Shown: positions 33,473 to 43,250 of the stretch, piece after piece | How positions within the stretch are numbered: the stretch's first letter is position 1 | Layout: every line of letters begins with the position of its first letter | DNA from: Methanobacteriota archaeon | GTDB taxonomy: Archaea; Halobacteriota; Methanomicrobia; Methanomicrobiales; Methanoculleaceae | Reading direction: 5' to 3' | NCBI GenBank assembly: GCA_023393455.1 | Contig: JAEWLJ010000005.1 | Location: 1-64,000 of the forward strand | DNA length: 64,000 nt | The notes under the pieces: generated by a model | The model's database searches: none | What the model was told of the DNA's origin: nothing | What the model saw: the letters and a program-made list of their open reading frames with translations, nothing else | Position numbers and translations under genes: made by a program

Positions 33473-34111
33473 TCACTCCTCAGGTTCCTGCCGGGCGCCC
33501 TTCCACTCCCCCTTCAGTTCGGGGTAGTTCGCGAGGATCTTGCTGACCGTGCTCCTGCTGACGTCGAACATCCGACAGATCTGGCTGATGCTCGTCCCCG
33601 CCTGCCGTACCGTGAGGAGAGCCTCGACCTGGCCCTCGTTGAGCGCCCTCGGCCTCCCGATCGAGCGTCCGTCATCCTTCTTCGCCTTCTTCGAGACGGC
33701 GGGCGGGGTTTTTCGGGTACTCTCGCGGTACTGCTCCATGTACTCGAGGAAGTTGCCGATCGCCGCTCTCCTCTGCTCCGGTTCATCCCGGCACCCGAAG
33801 AAATCATTATTCACGCAGTAGACGGTGTAGTCCTCGTTCAGGGTCTTGAGTGCGGCAAGCCCGACGTCCGGATCCCTCGCGAGACCCGCAAGGTCGTGGA
33901 TGATGATATCGAAACAGTTATTGCTGCTACAGTACTCCACCATCGCCGCAAAATCCTTCCGCTTCTCCGGGGGCGTTGCGTTTGCCCGGTGGTCGTGGAA
34001 GATTTCAACAATCTGAAACCGATACTTGCAAAAATCCTCAACTTCCTCTTTTTGTGCTGCGAAATCCCCCTTCTTCCGCGTATTCAAATATGCCACGGCG
34101 TCTCTTTTCAT
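33473..34111 (-). CDS. Resolvase-like HTH protein without recombinase catalytic residues
   Basis: A 212-aa protein. The N-terminal ~120 residues follow the resolvase fold (AVAYLNTRKKGDFAAQKEEVEDFC ... DIIIHDLAGLARDPDVGLAALK), but where serine recombinases have Y-x-R-x-S it has Y-L-N-T-R, and the later R-x-x-R is G-x-x-R. After a basic linker, residues ~165-205 are a Hin-type helix-turn-helix (GRPRALNEGQVEALL, ISQICRMFDVSRSTVSKIL). It is probably a DNA-binding regulator. The ATG at 34111 is chosen; a TATA-like stretch (TAATATATAC) lies ~25 nt upstream on the minus strand. The region is AT-richer than its surroundings. Confidence 0.75.
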   Translation of the reverse strand: MKRDAVAYLNTRKKGDFAAQKEEVEDFCKYRFQIVEIFHDHRANATPPEKRKDFAAMVEYCSSNNCFDIIIHDLAGLARDPDVGLAALKTLNEDYTVYCVNNDFFGCRDEPEQRRAAIGNFLEYMEQYRESTRKTPPAVSKKAKKDDGRSIGRPRALNEGQVEALLTVRQAGTSISQICRMFDVSRSTVSKILANYPELKGEWKGARQEPEE

Positions 34112-34281
34112 CGGATTAGGGTGTCGTATAATCGTATATATTATTTTTGAAAACGCACGCGTCATGTTATTTTGCGGCGCAGTCGGAGAAACCGGGAACA
34201 TTACAAGCAATGTGCTAAAATGTCGCGGGAATACTTTTCGGGAGGCGGGCTCTGCGGGGAAGGATCAGAAAGAGGGGGATA

Positions 34282-34956
34282 TTATTGCGATTTCTGGGAC
34301 TCCCACCGGTCGAGAACGTCTTTCCCCTCAATGAAGACGAGCCCGTGCTTCCTCGCGTACTCCATCGCACCCTCCTTTGAGAGGGCGAACCCCGTCTCGT
34401 CGTCCAGCATCTCGCAGATCGTGACCGCCGGGGTGACATCGGCCATCGCGGCGAGCGCGATCGAGAGCTCGGTCTGCCCCCGGCGCTCGTCGAGGAGCCC
34501 TTCGGCGGCCCGGAGGAGCGCCATATGGCCCGGGGTCCGGAAATGCGCCGCAAAGTCATGCCCGCCGCCGTTGAGCGACTTTCTCACCTCGTCTGCGATG
34601 GCGGTGACCGTCAGCGCCCGGTCACGGTCGGTGACCCCGGTATAGGTCTCGCGGTGGTTCACCCAGAGCGAGAACGAGGAGTGGTTCTTCGGGTCGTACG
34701 GGACCTCGCCGTCCTTCTCGACGAGACTGCAGGCCCGCAGGACTTCGTGCGCAAACGGGAGCCCGAGCCTCTTTGCGGCCTCGGGGTGGACCGCCGTGCA
34801 GATCAGTCCCCCGCCGTCCTTGCGCATCTGGCGGATGTGGGCGGGCGTCACGGCGTCTGAGCGGATCGCGAAGTCCGTCTCGCGCTCGCGGTTGTCAAAG
34901 TCGTATAGCAGGACGAATTCGCCCCTCGCGAGGGCCTGTATGGCTGCATCAATCAT
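34282..34956 (-). CDS. ribB: 3,4-dihydroxy-2-butanone 4-phosphate synthase
   Basis: A 224-aa enzyme converting ribulose 5-phosphate to dihydroxybutanone phosphate plus formate for riboflavin. It has the acidic DFDNRERETDF loop (normally D-x-E-x-R-E-x-E), GGGLICTAV, and RTPGHMALLRA with RGQTELSIAL. It overlaps ribK by 8 nt and is second in the operon. Flavin and F420 biosynthesis in methanogens depends on this pathway. Confidence 0.93.
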   Translation of the reverse strand: MIDAAIQALARGEFVLLYDFDNRERETDFAIRSDAVTPAHIRQMRKDGGGLICTAVHPEAAKRLGLPFAHEVLRACSLVEKDGEVPYDPKNHSSFSLWVNHRETYTGVTDRDRALTVTAIADEVRKSLNGGGHDFAAHFRTPGHMALLRAAEGLLDERRGQTELSIALAAMADVTPAVTICEMLDDETGFALSKEGAMEYARKHGLVFIEGKDVLDRWESQKSQ

Positions 34957-35617
34957 GAGTTATCTCCACCTCGATCGTATCGTTATCGTTCAGGTTCAGG
35001 GCTTTGCGGAGTTCGCACCCGGCGATCACCTCGATGGTCTCCTCCGGGTAGTGGCTGCGGGAGGGCTCGACGATCGCGCATCTCTGCCCCCTGATCCGGC
35101 AGGGGATCACCCTGGCGCCGCCGAACGTCCGGTCATCGGCAGTAAACCCGGGGATCTCGGTCCATCCGGCGTGATCGAGCTGGTTACGGACCACGATGCT
35201 CGCCGCATCGAGCCGGATGTTCAGGGTTCCGGGGAAGGGTTCGAATCCGAGACAACCGCCGAACTGCTCCTTGTAATGCGGGATGCTCATGTAGTAGCGG
35301 CCTTCCCCAAGCCCGCTGATCACGGTTCCGGTCAGGGTGTACCGCCGCTGATCCGGGTTGAAGATCCGGACGTAATCCGCGTACTCCCGCTTCAGCGCCT
35401 GCTCGCCCTCGCGGGTGACGGCGACGTACTGGCCGTCGGGCTTCATCGTTCGGGTGACGAACTGCTGGCGCTCAAGCGCGATCAGCCGCCGTGAGGCGGT
35501 CTGAGGGCTGATACCCAGTTCGTTTCCGAGCGACTGCGATGAGAGCCAGATCGGCCCCCGGCACCCGCCGAGCAGGGCAACCGTCTTCAACGACTGCAGA
35601 TCTTCCGCTTCGACCAT
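34949..35617 (-). CDS. ribK: CTP-dependent riboflavin kinase with N-terminal winged helix
   Basis: About 222 aa. The first ~90 residues are a winged helix-turn-helix (WLSSQSLGNELGISPQTASRR), and the rest is the DUF120 kinase domain (LTGTVISGLGEGRYYMSIPHY, FPGTLNIRL, GGARVIPCRI). It makes FMN from riboflavin using CTP, an archaeal trait. TATATAC at 35641-35647 places transcription start near 35617, so I prefer the ATG there; the ATG at 35638 would lie too close to the box. The HTH may autoregulate ribK-ribB. Confidence 0.92.
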   Translation of the reverse strand: MVEAEDLQSLKTVALLGGCRGPIWLSSQSLGNELGISPQTASRRLIALERQQFVTRTMKPDGQYVAVTREGEQALKREYADYVRIFNPDQRRYTLTGTVISGLGEGRYYMSIPHYKEQFGGCLGFEPFPGTLNIRLDAASIVVRNQLDHAGWTEIPGFTADDRTFGGARVIPCRIRGQRCAIVEPSRSHYPEETIEVIAGCELRKALNLNDNDTIEVEITHD

Positions 35618-35705
35618 TGTATCAGAATTGAGATGCATACTATATACGGGTTGCGCAACGAGCCCGCACCCCCCGACTTCGTGAAATGTCGAAGAGGTAT
35701 ACGCT

Positions 35706-35714
35706 AATTATTTA
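35706..35714 (+). promoter_or_regulatory. TATA-like box before the HTH/mevalonate operon
   Basis: TTATTTAAG lies 26-34 nt before the ATG at 35740. With the minus-strand box TATATAC at 35641-35647 for ribK, this 100-bp region (35639-35739) holds two divergent promoters. The plus-strand mRNA would be nearly leaderless. Confidence 0.5.
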
Positions 35715-35739
35715 AGCCGAGGGTGCTGACATTATCCCT

Positions 35740-36450
35740 ATGAAATCCGGGGTGCGGCATCAACTCGCCGAGAAGATGGCAGGGGAGATCACGCTCTCGG
35801 ACTCACCGGGTCAGGCCCTCAAGAAATGGCGGCAGAGTTTCAACATTCCTCCGGGAGTGCTCGCCGAACACCTGGAGGTCTCACCCTCAGTTATCAGCGA
35901 CTACGAAAGCGGACGGCGAAAGAGTCCGGGAACCGCCATCGTCGGCAAGATTGTCGACACGATCCTCTCTATCGACGAGGACAACGGCGGCCGTTACATC
36001 AACAAATTTGCAAAAATCCTGTACAGTGAGTTCGACGAAGACGTCATCTACGACATCCACGAGTACGCATCTCCCGTGGCCCTCTCCGAGTTTGCGGAGG
36101 TCATCGGCGCCACGGCGCTCTGCGGTTCGATGGACCAGACGGTCTACGGCTACACGGTGGTGAACAGCCTCAATGCGATCCTTCAGCTCTCTTCGAGCGA
36201 GTTCAACCGCATCTACGGCTGGAGCACGGAGCGTGCCCTCATCTTCACCGAGGTCTCGACCGGGAAGTCCCCCATGGTGGCGATCCGGGTCACGCCCTTC
36301 AAGCCCCGCTGCGTGGTGCTGCAGGGTCTCAGCCCGGACGAGGTCCACCCCCTGATCCCGGGCCTCGCGGAGCGCGACCGGATCACCGTACTCTGCACCG
36401 AGATGGACGTCGAGGCGATCATCAGTTCACTACGAGGAAAACTATGGTAG
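35740..36450 (+). CDS. HTH regulator heading the mevalonate operon
   Basis: A 236-aa archaeal protein (COG1709-like). An XRE-type helix-turn-helix is at ~28-75 ([37 protein letters not shown]). The C-terminal ~140 residues are a sensor-like domain of unknown ligand. Its stop overlaps the HMG-CoA synthase ATG by 7 nt, so it is in the same operon and may regulate isoprenoid synthesis. That role is inference from position. Confidence 0.87.
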   Translation: MKSGVRHQLAEKMAGEITLSDSPGQALKKWRQSFNIPPGVLAEHLEVSPSVISDYESGRRKSPGTAIVGKIVDTILSIDEDNGGRYINKFAKILYSEFDEDVIYDIHEYASPVALSEFAEVIGATALCGSMDQTVYGYTVVNSLNAILQLSSSEFNRIYGWSTERALIFTEVSTGKSPMVAIRVTPFKPRCVVLQGLSPDEVHPLIPGLAERDRITVLCTEMDVEAIISSLRGKLW

Positions 36451-37496
36451 GCATCTACTCATACGGCGTCTACATCCCGCGATACCGGATAAAAGTCCCG
36501 GAGATCACACGGGTATGGGGCGGCAATGCAAACGACGTCATGAGAGGTCTAGGGGTCTTTGAGAAATCCGTCCCCGATCTCGATGAAGACACAGCAACGA
36601 TCGCCGTTGAGGCGGCACGCGCCGCCCTCCGGCGGAGAACCGTCGACACCGAAGCCATCGGCGCCATCTACGTGGGGAGCGAGTCGCACCCCTACGCGGT
36701 CAAACCCACGGCCTGCACGGTCGGCGAGGCGATCGGGGCGACCCCGAACATGACCGCTGCCGACTACGAGTTCGCGTGCAAGGCGGGAACAGCAGGCATC
36801 CAGACCTGCATGGGCATGGTCAAGAGCGGGATGATCCCGTTCGGGATCGCCATCGGCGCAGACGTGGCGCAGGGTGCTCCGGGCGACGCACTCGAGTACA
36901 CGGCTGCCGCCGGTGGGGCCGCGTTCGTCATCGGCAGCGACGACGTCATCGCCGAGATCAACCACACCTGCTCGTTCACCACCGATACGCCCGACTTCTG
37001 GCGGCGTGAAGGGCAGAACTACCCCCGCCACGGCGGGCGGTTCACCGGTGACCCCGGCTACTTCAAACATGTCCAGGGTGCGGCACGGCTGATGCTCGAT
37101 ACGATGAAGACAGGAGCGAAGGACTACGATTACGCCGTCTTCCACCAGCCAAACGCGAAGTTCCCGCAGCGGGTCGCGAAGATGCTCGGTTTCACCGAAG
37201 AGCAGATCCGCCCCGGCCTCGTCGTCCCGCGGCTCGGGAACACCTACTCGGGCTCGTCGATGATCGGGCTTGCGGCGACGCTGGATGTCGCAAAGCCGGG
37301 TGACCGGATCTTCGTCACTTCGTTCGGCTCGGGGGCGGGAAGCGACGCCTTCGACATCACGGTGACCGACGCCATCGAGTCCGCCGGGTTCGACCGGGCG
37401 GCGGCGCCGGGCGTGGAGAGCCTCCTCGCGAACCCGACCTATCTCGACTATGCACTGTATGCCAAACACAAGGGAAAGATCGTGATGCAGAAATGA
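36444..37496 (+). CDS. Hydroxymethylglutaryl-CoA synthase
   Basis: A 350-aa archaeal HMG-CoA synthase that joins acetyl-CoA and acetoacetyl-CoA. It starts [14 protein letters not shown], has the acyl-cysteine region [13 protein letters not shown], the catalytic glutamate/histidine regions ([18 protein letters not shown]), and [17 protein letters not shown]. It is followed by the thiolase with an ATGA overlap. In archaea HMGS, thiolase and a DUF35 protein assemble into one channelled complex; the gene order here is the same. Confidence 0.95.
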   Translation: MVGIYSYGVYIPRYRIKVPEITRVWGGNANDVMRGLGVFEKSVPDLDEDTATIAVEAARAALRRRTVDTEAIGAIYVGSESHPYAVKPTACTVGEAIGATPNMTAADYEFACKAGTAGIQTCMGMVKSGMIPFGIAIGADVAQGAPGDALEYTAAAGGAAFVIGSDDVIAEINHTCSFTTDTPDFWRREGQNYPRHGGRFTGDPGYFKHVQGAARLMLDTMKTGAKDYDYAVFHQPNAKFPQRVAKMLGFTEEQIRPGLVVPRLGNTYSGSSMIGLAATLDVAKPGDRIFVTSFGSGAGSDAFDITVTDAIESAGFDRAAAPGVESLLANPTYLDYALYAKHKGKIVMQK

Positions 37497-38653
37497 GAGA
37501 CGTAGCAGTAATCGGAGTCGGGTGCACGGAGTTCGGGGAGCACTGGGGAACCTCGTTCCGCGACCTCTTTGTCAATGCCGGGGCGCTGGCGCTCGAGGAT
37601 GCCGGTGTCACCGGCGAGAAGATCGACGCGCTCTACGTCGGGAACATGAGCGCCGGCCGGTTCGTCGAGCAGGAGCACATCGGAGCCCTTATCGCGGATT
37701 ACGCCGGTTTGGCGAGCAACAACGTCCCCTCGACCCGTGTGGAGGCGGCCTGCGCCTCCGGCGGTCTTGCCTTCCGCCAGGCGGTCATCGCGGTCGCGAG
37801 CGGGATGGAGGATATCGTCGTTGCGGCAGGCGTCGAGAAGATGACCGACGTCGGGACCGGGGCGAGCGTGGACATGCTCGCGAGCGCCGCTGACCGCGAG
37901 TGGGAGGGGTTCGCCGGGGCGACCTTCCCCGGGCTGTATGCGATGATCGCAACCGACTACATGCACCGCTACCCCCTCACCCGGGAGCAGCTTGCACAGG
38001 TCGCGGTCAAGAACCACGAGAACGGCGCAAGGAACCCGATCGCACAGTTCCAGAACCGTATCACAGTCGACACGGTGCTGAACTCCTCGCTCGTGGCCGA
38101 CCCTCTGCGGCTCTTCGACTGCTCGCCGATCACCGACGGTGCGGCGGCGGTCGTGGTGGTGCCGCTCGAGCGTGCCCGCGAGTTCACCGACTCACCGGTC
38201 CGGGTGCTTGCAAGCGCCCAGGCGAGCGACACCATCGCGCTCCACGACCGGCGGGACATCTCCACGATGGACGCCACGATCGCGGCGGGGAGAAGGGCGT
38301 TTGCTCAGGCGGGCCTCACCCACAAGGATATCGGTATGGTGGAGGTCCACGACTGCTTTACGATCGCGGAGATCTGTGCGATCGAGGACCTCGGGTTCTG
38401 CAAGAAGGGCGAGGCAGGGAAACTCACCGCGGACGGGGCGACCGCCCTCAACGGGGAGATCCCGGTGAACACGAGCGGCGGCCTGAAGGCCTGCGGCCAC
38501 CCGGTCGGTGCGACCGGGATCAAGCAGATCTACGAGATCGTCAGCCAGCTCCGCGGCGAGGCCGGGGGCAGGCAGGTAGACGGGGAGATCGGTATGGCGC
38601 ATAACGTCGGCGGCACCGGCGCGACGGTCGTCGTGCACATCCTGGGGGCCTAA
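37493..38653 (+). CDS. Acetyl-CoA C-acetyltransferase (archaeal thiolase)
   Basis: A 386-aa thiolase giving acetoacetyl-CoA. It has the nucleophilic cysteine in [14 protein letters not shown], the [13 protein letters not shown] block, HDCFTIAEI, the [17 protein letters not shown] motif with the catalytic histidine, and [15 protein letters not shown]. The terminal second cysteine of bacterial thiolases is replaced, as usual in the archaeal group. It lies between HMG-CoA synthase and the DUF35 gene with almost no spacing. Confidence 0.94.
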   Translation: MRDVAVIGVGCTEFGEHWGTSFRDLFVNAGALALEDAGVTGEKIDALYVGNMSAGRFVEQEHIGALIADYAGLASNNVPSTRVEAACASGGLAFRQAVIAVASGMEDIVVAAGVEKMTDVGTGASVDMLASAADREWEGFAGATFPGLYAMIATDYMHRYPLTREQLAQVAVKNHENGARNPIAQFQNRITVDTVLNSSLVADPLRLFDCSPITDGAAAVVVVPLERAREFTDSPVRVLASAQASDTIALHDRRDISTMDATIAAGRRAFAQAGLTHKDIGMVEVHDCFTIAEICAIEDLGFCKKGEAGKLTADGATALNGEIPVNTSGGLKACGHPVGATGIKQIYEIVSQLRGEAGGRQVDGEIGMAHNVGGTGATVVVHILGA

Positions 38654-38655
38654 CA

Positions 38656-39048
38656 ATGTCGGTTTCACGGTTCTGGAGAAAGATCCCGCAGCGCTACAAC
38701 CTCGTCGGGACTCAGTGCACGACCTGCGGGCGGCACTTCTTCCCGCCCCGGTCGCTCTGCCCCGACTGCCGGCGGAGCGGCCAGATCACCGACCACAAGT
38801 TCACCGGCGAAGGCTCGGTCGTCACCTACACGGTGATCCGGTCGGCAAGCGACCAGTTCGAGCACACCACCCCCTACGTCCTCGCGATCGTCGAGCTCGA
38901 CGAGGGGCCGAGGCTCACCACCCAGGTCGCCTGTTCGCCCGAGGAGGCGAAGATCGGGATGCGGGTGAAGAGTGTCTTCCGCCGGATTGCGGCGGACGGC
39001 GAGAGCGGCACCATCCACTACGGCACGAAGTTCGTGCCGGCAGAATAA
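38656..39048 (+). CDS. DUF35 zinc-ribbon/OB-fold protein of the thiolase-HMGS complex
   Basis: A 130-aa protein: an N-terminal rubredoxin-like zinc ribbon (CTTCGRHFF and LCPDCRRSG) and a C-terminal OB fold (GSVVTYTVIRSASDQFEHT, YVLAIVELDEGPRLTTQV). In archaea it bridges thiolase and HMG-CoA synthase and binds the CoA pantetheine arm. It lies 2 nt after the thiolase stop. Confidence 0.93.
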   Translation: MSVSRFWRKIPQRYNLVGTQCTTCGRHFFPPRSLCPDCRRSGQITDHKFTGEGSVVTYTVIRSASDQFEHTTPYVLAIVELDEGPRLTTQVACSPEEAKIGMRVKSVFRRIAADGESGTIHYGTKFVPAE

Positions 39049-39204
39049 CTCCAACCATTTTGAGGGTAACGGGTCTCCCGCGCGCGGAGAGGGACCCGAA
39101 CACGCTCTATACCCCCTATTTTTCTTTTGTGAACCCCGAGGCCCGGGATGAGAGAGGAAAGAACCGGTATACAAGACCGTAGGGGAGCGCTCCGCCCACC
39201 CTGA

Positions 39205-40137
39205 TCACTCCGCCCCTTTCTCCACGGTGATATCATACACCGCGTGCCACTTTCCCGGCGAGTATGTCCTGACCTGCCGCTCGGCGACCTCTCCCTGGGT
39301 AACCTCGCGGATCCGGGGGAGGTATTCGCCCTCCTGCTCCTCGAGGGCGTAGAGGTGGATCGTCCCGCCGTCCCGGCAGAGGGCAACCGCCGGCGGGAGG
39401 AACGCCGATGCGGCGAGCGGGAGGTTCATGACGATCCGGTCGAAGGGAGGAAACCCGAGCCGGGGGAGGTGCGCGGCGTCGGCGAGCATCGGGATGACGT
39501 TTCCGGTGCGGTTGAGCGCTATGTTCTCGACCAGGAGGTGGATTGCAGCAGGGTTGAGGTCAGCCGCGACGACGAGGGCCGCCTTCCCGGCGAGGGTGAT
39601 CGCAAACGGCCCGACCCCGGCGAACATATCGAGCACCCGTTCGCCCTCCTCCATCGCACCGAGGACCCGCTGCCGCTCGGTCGAGAGCCGGGCGGAGAAG
39701 TAGGCGTTGGCGAGATCGACGTCGAAGGAGTGGCCGTACTCCGTCACCCGGGTGCGGGTGGTGGGAGCGCCGGCGAGGACGGAGAACCGGCGGGTCCGGT
39801 ACTCTCCCTCGACCGCAGTCTCGGGAAAGAGGACCGTCTCAAGCGACGGCCGGGATGCGAGCAGCCGCTCCGCGCCCCGGGGATCGTTCTCCTGCATGAT
39901 CGCAATCCCTCCCACGAGTTCGTGACGGGGAAGGTCGATACGCTCCGGCACCGTCTCGAACTCGCACCGGGCGGCACCCGGGACCTCCTCCGTCACCGGG
40001 AGGAGGATGGCGTCACCCTCCGGGCGGGGGCGGAACCGCCGGTCGAGGAGCCCCTCCTCGAGCAGCCGGCGCCGCGTCCCTTCAGCCTCTCGTCTCGGCA
40101 CCGCAAGGCACCACTGTTCTTCTCCCAGATCGACCAC
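39205..40137 (-). CDS. tRNA (guanine37-N1)-methyltransferase, Trm5 type
   Basis: About 310 aa. It has an N-terminal domain (VPRREAEGTRRRLLEEGLL), a middle substrate domain, and a class I SAM fold with VLDMFAGVGPFAITLAG, VVAADLNPAAIHLLVENI, and the NLPLAASAFLP motif in place of N-P-P-Y. It makes m1G37 in tRNA. The start is a GTG at 40137; no upstream in-frame ATG is seen. It is divergent from hmgA, with 35 nt between the starts, and convergent with the DUF35 gene. Confidence 0.9.
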   Translation of the reverse strand: MVDLGEEQWCLAVPRREAEGTRRRLLEEGLLDRRFRPRPEGDAILLPVTEEVPGAARCEFETVPERIDLPRHELVGGIAIMQENDPRGAERLLASRPSLETVLFPETAVEGEYRTRRFSVLAGAPTTRTRVTEYGHSFDVDLANAYFSARLSTERQRVLGAMEEGERVLDMFAGVGPFAITLAGKAALVVAADLNPAAIHLLVENIALNRTGNVIPMLADAAHLPRLGFPPFDRIVMNLPLAASAFLPPAVALCRDGGTIHLYALEEQEGEYLPRIREVTQGEVAERQVRTYSPGKWHAVYDITVEKGAE

Positions 40138-40172
40138 CAGCCATCTTTAGATATGAACTCTCATACTTATTC

Positions 40173-41381
40173 ATGGATGAGTATATCGAGAGGCTGAAAG
40201 AAGGCTCTCTCAAACTCTACGCCCTTGAGAAGGAACTTCCTCCCCTGGATGCCGTCCGGGTGCGCCGGGCGTTCATCGAGGGGGAGACCGGCACCGCCCT
40301 CCCGAAGGTCGGGTCGTTCTCCATCGATATCGACCGGGTCGTAAAGCGCAACATCGAGAACATGATCGGCACCGTCCAGGTGCCGCTCGGTGTCGCGGGG
40401 CCGCTCCGGGTGAAGGGCGAGTACGCCGACGGGTCCTACTACCTCCCGCTCGCGACGACCGAAGGGGCACTCGTCGCCTCGGTGAACCGCGGCTGCTCCC
40501 TCATCACCCGGGCGGGGGGCGCGGACGTCCGGATCATGCGGGACGGGATGACCCGGGCGCCGGTCTTCGCCGCCCGCGATGTGGGTCACGCCCACGATGT
40601 AGCGGCCTGGGTCGAGAGCCACACCAGAGAGATCCGCGAGGCTGTCGAGAGCACCACGAAGCACGGCGAGTTCCGTGAAGCCACCACCTACGTCGCCGGT
40701 ACAAGCGTCTTCGTCCGGCTCGAACTCGACACAAAAGACGCCATGGGGATGAACATGGCGACGATCGCGGGCCAGAAGGTCGGCGAACTGATCGAGCGGG
40801 AGACCGGCGCCCGCCTCGTTGCCACATCCGGGAACATGTGCACCGACAAGAAACCGGCGGCGATCAACCTGGTCAGGGGCCGGGGGAAGACCGTGGTCGC
40901 GGGCGTACGGCTCACCGATGCGATGGTCGTGGATCTCCTGAAGACCGACGCGGAGACGCTCATCGAGGTCAATTACAGGAAAAATCTGGTGGGCTCGGCG
41001 CGGGCAGCCTCGTTCGGGTTCAACGCCCACGCGGCAAACGTCGTCGCCGCCACCTTCATCGCCTGCGGGCAGGACCCCGCCCACGTCGTCGAGGGGAGCA
41101 CCGCGATCACCACCGTCGACCGGGTGGACGGCGGGGTCTACGTCTCGGTCACCCTCCCGTCGCTCCCCGTGGGAACAGTCGGCGGCGGGACGGGGGTCGA
41201 TACCCAGCAGGAGTGTCTTGCGATGCTCGGCGTCGCCGGGGGCGGCGACCCGCCGGGAGCCCACGCGAAGGCATTCTCAGAGATCATCGCCGCCGGGGTG
41301 CTCGCCGGCGAACTCTCCCTCCTCGGCGCCCTTGCGGCGCAACACCTCGCCCGGGCGCACCAGGAGCACGGGCGGGGGTAA
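40173..41381 (+). CDS. hmgA: HMG-CoA reductase, class I
   Basis: A 402-aa NADPH-dependent enzyme that makes mevalonate from HMG-CoA. Motifs: ENMIGTVQVPLGVAGPL, TTEGALVASVNRGCS with the catalytic glutamate, DAMGMNMATIAGQ (NADP site), the lysine in CTDKKPAAINL, and GTVGGGTGVDTQ with the C-terminal histidine region after it (AQHLARAHQEH). It lacks membrane anchors, like other archaeal forms. It is ~1.1 kb downstream of the HMGS cluster but is separated from it by the minus-strand Trm5 gene, so it has its own promoter. Confidence 0.96.
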   Translation: MDEYIERLKEGSLKLYALEKELPPLDAVRVRRAFIEGETGTALPKVGSFSIDIDRVVKRNIENMIGTVQVPLGVAGPLRVKGEYADGSYYLPLATTEGALVASVNRGCSLITRAGGADVRIMRDGMTRAPVFAARDVGHAHDVAAWVESHTREIREAVESTTKHGEFREATTYVAGTSVFVRLELDTKDAMGMNMATIAGQKVGELIERETGARLVATSGNMCTDKKPAAINLVRGRGKTVVAGVRLTDAMVVDLLKTDAETLIEVNYRKNLVGSARAASFGFNAHAANVVAATFIACGQDPAHVVEGSTAITTVDRVDGGVYVSVTLPSLPVGTVGGGTGVDTQQECLAMLGVAGGGDPPGAHAKAFSEIIAAGVLAGELSLLGALAAQHLARAHQEHGRG

Positions 41382-41393
41382 CAACCCCCTCTT

Positions 41394-41858
41394 TTAGAAA
41401 CGGAACCACTTCATCATAACGAGAGCGTCCTCCTCGTTCGCGTAGTATGCCGCGACCTGGAAGACCTCCCGGTAGCCGAGGCGTCGGTAGAACTCCTGCG
41501 CTCCGGTGTTCGTCACCCTGACCTCGAGCTGGACGGCGCTCGCCCCGAGGATGAGATACTCCTGCTCCAGGCGGCGGACGAGGTGCTGCCCGATCCCCTG
41601 GCGGCGGTATCCGGAGGCGACGGCGAGGTTCATGATATGCCCGTAGACCTCTTCCCCGGTATTTTCGACGCCGCCGGCGACGAAACCGGCCACGTCACCG
41701 TTGTTCTTTGCCACGAAGAAAGTCTCAGGGTAGCAAGCGAGCGATGTCTGGAGCGTCCGCTCGTCCCAGGGGTCGGTGAAGGACGCCCTCTCGACGGCGA
41801 CTATCTGCGGGATGTCTGCGGGTTGTGCCCGGCGAATACTGAGTTGGAGCGGCATCAT
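41394..41858 (-). CDS. GNAT acetyltransferase, RimI type
   Basis: About 154 aa with the GNAT core: LSIRRAQPADIPQIVAVERASF, then the acetyl-CoA loop VASGYRRQGIGQHLV (R/Q-x-x-G-x-G/A) and the RVTNTGAQEFYRRLGY end of the domain. It probably N-terminally acetylates proteins. The ATG at 41858 is chosen because GGAGGGAG lies ~11 nt upstream; longer ORFs to 41924 would add a non-homologous leader. It is convergent with hmgA, with a 12-nt gap. Confidence 0.87.
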   Translation of the reverse strand: MMPLQLSIRRAQPADIPQIVAVERASFTDPWDERTLQTSLACYPETFFVAKNNGDVAGFVAGGVENTGEEVYGHIMNLAVASGYRRQGIGQHLVRRLEQEYLILGASAVQLEVRVTNTGAQEFYRRLGYREVFQVAAYYANEEDALVMMKWFRF

Positions 41859-41943
41859 AGTCTCGGTCTCTCCCTCCTGGAGTGCCCTAGCTAATATAGT
41901 CTCAGGAAACAAAATAGTAGGCACATACGAGGTGGCGGTATTT

Positions 41944-43206
41944 ATGGTTCAGATCTATCGTTTCGCGGCTGTCCGCCCGGGGCAGCAGTACTCCGAAGAG
42001 ATTCCTTCCGTGCCCTACGACGTGGTGACGGCAGAAGAGGCCCGGGAATGCATCGAGAAGAATCCCTTAAGCTTCCTCCGGGTCAGCCGGCCGGATGCCG
42101 AACTCCCCGACATACCCTCAAACGACGACCGGGTCTACCGGCGGTCGCGGGAGGTCTTCGACGGGATGCTCGCAGACGGTCTGATGCAGCGTGACCAGGA
42201 GGACGGCATGTACGTCTACCGGGCGATCCAGGACGGCGAGGAGTTCGTCGGGCTGGTCTGCTGCGTGGGGACGGAGGACTACGAAAACCGGACGATCCGG
42301 CGGCACGAACTCACCCGGTACGACAAGGAGGAAGACCGGACACGGCACATCGACGTCGTCGGCGCGAACACCGGCCTTGTATTCCTGCTCTACCGAGACC
42401 CGGGGGAGATCTTCTCCCACGTTCGATCCCTCATCGACGACGTGCAGCCCGACGGGAGCACCACGACTGCTTCAGGCGTGCTCCACGAGGTCTACCGGGT
42501 CGCCGACGAGGCCGCTCTCGCTCGCCTTGAGGGCCTCTTTGCGGCGGTGCCGGAGACTTACATCGCCGACGGGCACCACCGCGCCAAATCGGCGGTGAAC
42601 GTGGCGGAGCGCCGCCGGAACGAGGGGCGGTTCACCGAAGAGACCGGGAAGTTCATGGTGGTCCTCTTCGCCCACGACCGCGTCCGCATCCACGGCTACA
42701 GCAGGCTTGTCACCGACCTCGGCGGCTACACCCTTCCGGGGCTCATCGATGCGCTCTTAACGGCGGGCTGGAACGTCCGCCCCTACGGGAAGGTCGACGC
42801 AACGGGTTACCAGATCCAGCCGCTCGCGGCCGGGGGCGCTCCCGCCCACGTCATGCACTTCTACCTGGAGAAGACCTGGTACGAGGTTTCCCGGCCGGTC
42901 GCGGACCCCGGCGACCTTATCGGGTCGCTCGACGTCTCGGTTCTCCAGAAAGATGTCCTCGAAGGGATGCTTGGCATCTCCGACCCGCGGGGCGACCCGA
43001 GGCTCCACTACATGGGCGGGGCAAAACCCCTCCGTGAACTCGAGTGCCTCGTAGATGACGGCAAATACGCCTTTGCGGTAGCGATGCAGCCGGTGCCGGT
43101 CGAGACGGTGCTCGCGATCGCCGATAGCGACGGTGTCATGCCCCCGAAATCCACCTGGTTCGAGCCGAAACTCCTCTCGGGGCTTGTCGTCCACACCATC
43201 GATTAA
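41944..43206 (+). CDS. DUF1015 family protein
   Basis: A 420-aa protein covering the DUF1015 domain: IYRFAAVRPGQQYSEEIPSVPYDVV at the start, NPLSFLRVSRPDAELPD, YVYRAIQDGEEFVGLVCCV, HELTRYDKEEDRTRH, YIADGHHRAKSAVNVAERRR (a ParB-like GHHR motif). That motif suggests a nucleotide-binding ParB/Srx-like kinase fold; I do not know the substrate. The ATG at 41944 has a GAGGTGG site 8 nt upstream. hisG follows after 44 nt. Confidence 0.85.
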   Translation: MVQIYRFAAVRPGQQYSEEIPSVPYDVVTAEEARECIEKNPLSFLRVSRPDAELPDIPSNDDRVYRRSREVFDGMLADGLMQRDQEDGMYVYRAIQDGEEFVGLVCCVGTEDYENRTIRRHELTRYDKEEDRTRHIDVVGANTGLVFLLYRDPGEIFSHVRSLIDDVQPDGSTTTASGVLHEVYRVADEAALARLEGLFAAVPETYIADGHHRAKSAVNVAERRRNEGRFTEETGKFMVVLFAHDRVRIHGYSRLVTDLGGYTLPGLIDALLTAGWNVRPYGKVDATGYQIQPLAAGGAPAHVMHFYLEKTWYEVSRPVADPGDLIGSLDVSVLQKDVLEGMLGISDPRGDPRLHYMGGAKPLRELECLVDDGKYAFAVAMQPVPVETVLAIADSDGVMPPKSTWFEPKLLSGLVVHTID

Positions 43207-43250
43207 ATCCAGATCACCACCTTTAACTCCTTTTTGCCCGATCATCTCTT

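Noticed and set aside
33473..34111. An active mobile element or integron
   Set aside because: The recombinase-like gene lacks catalytic residues, and no terminal repeats or att sites were seen around it.
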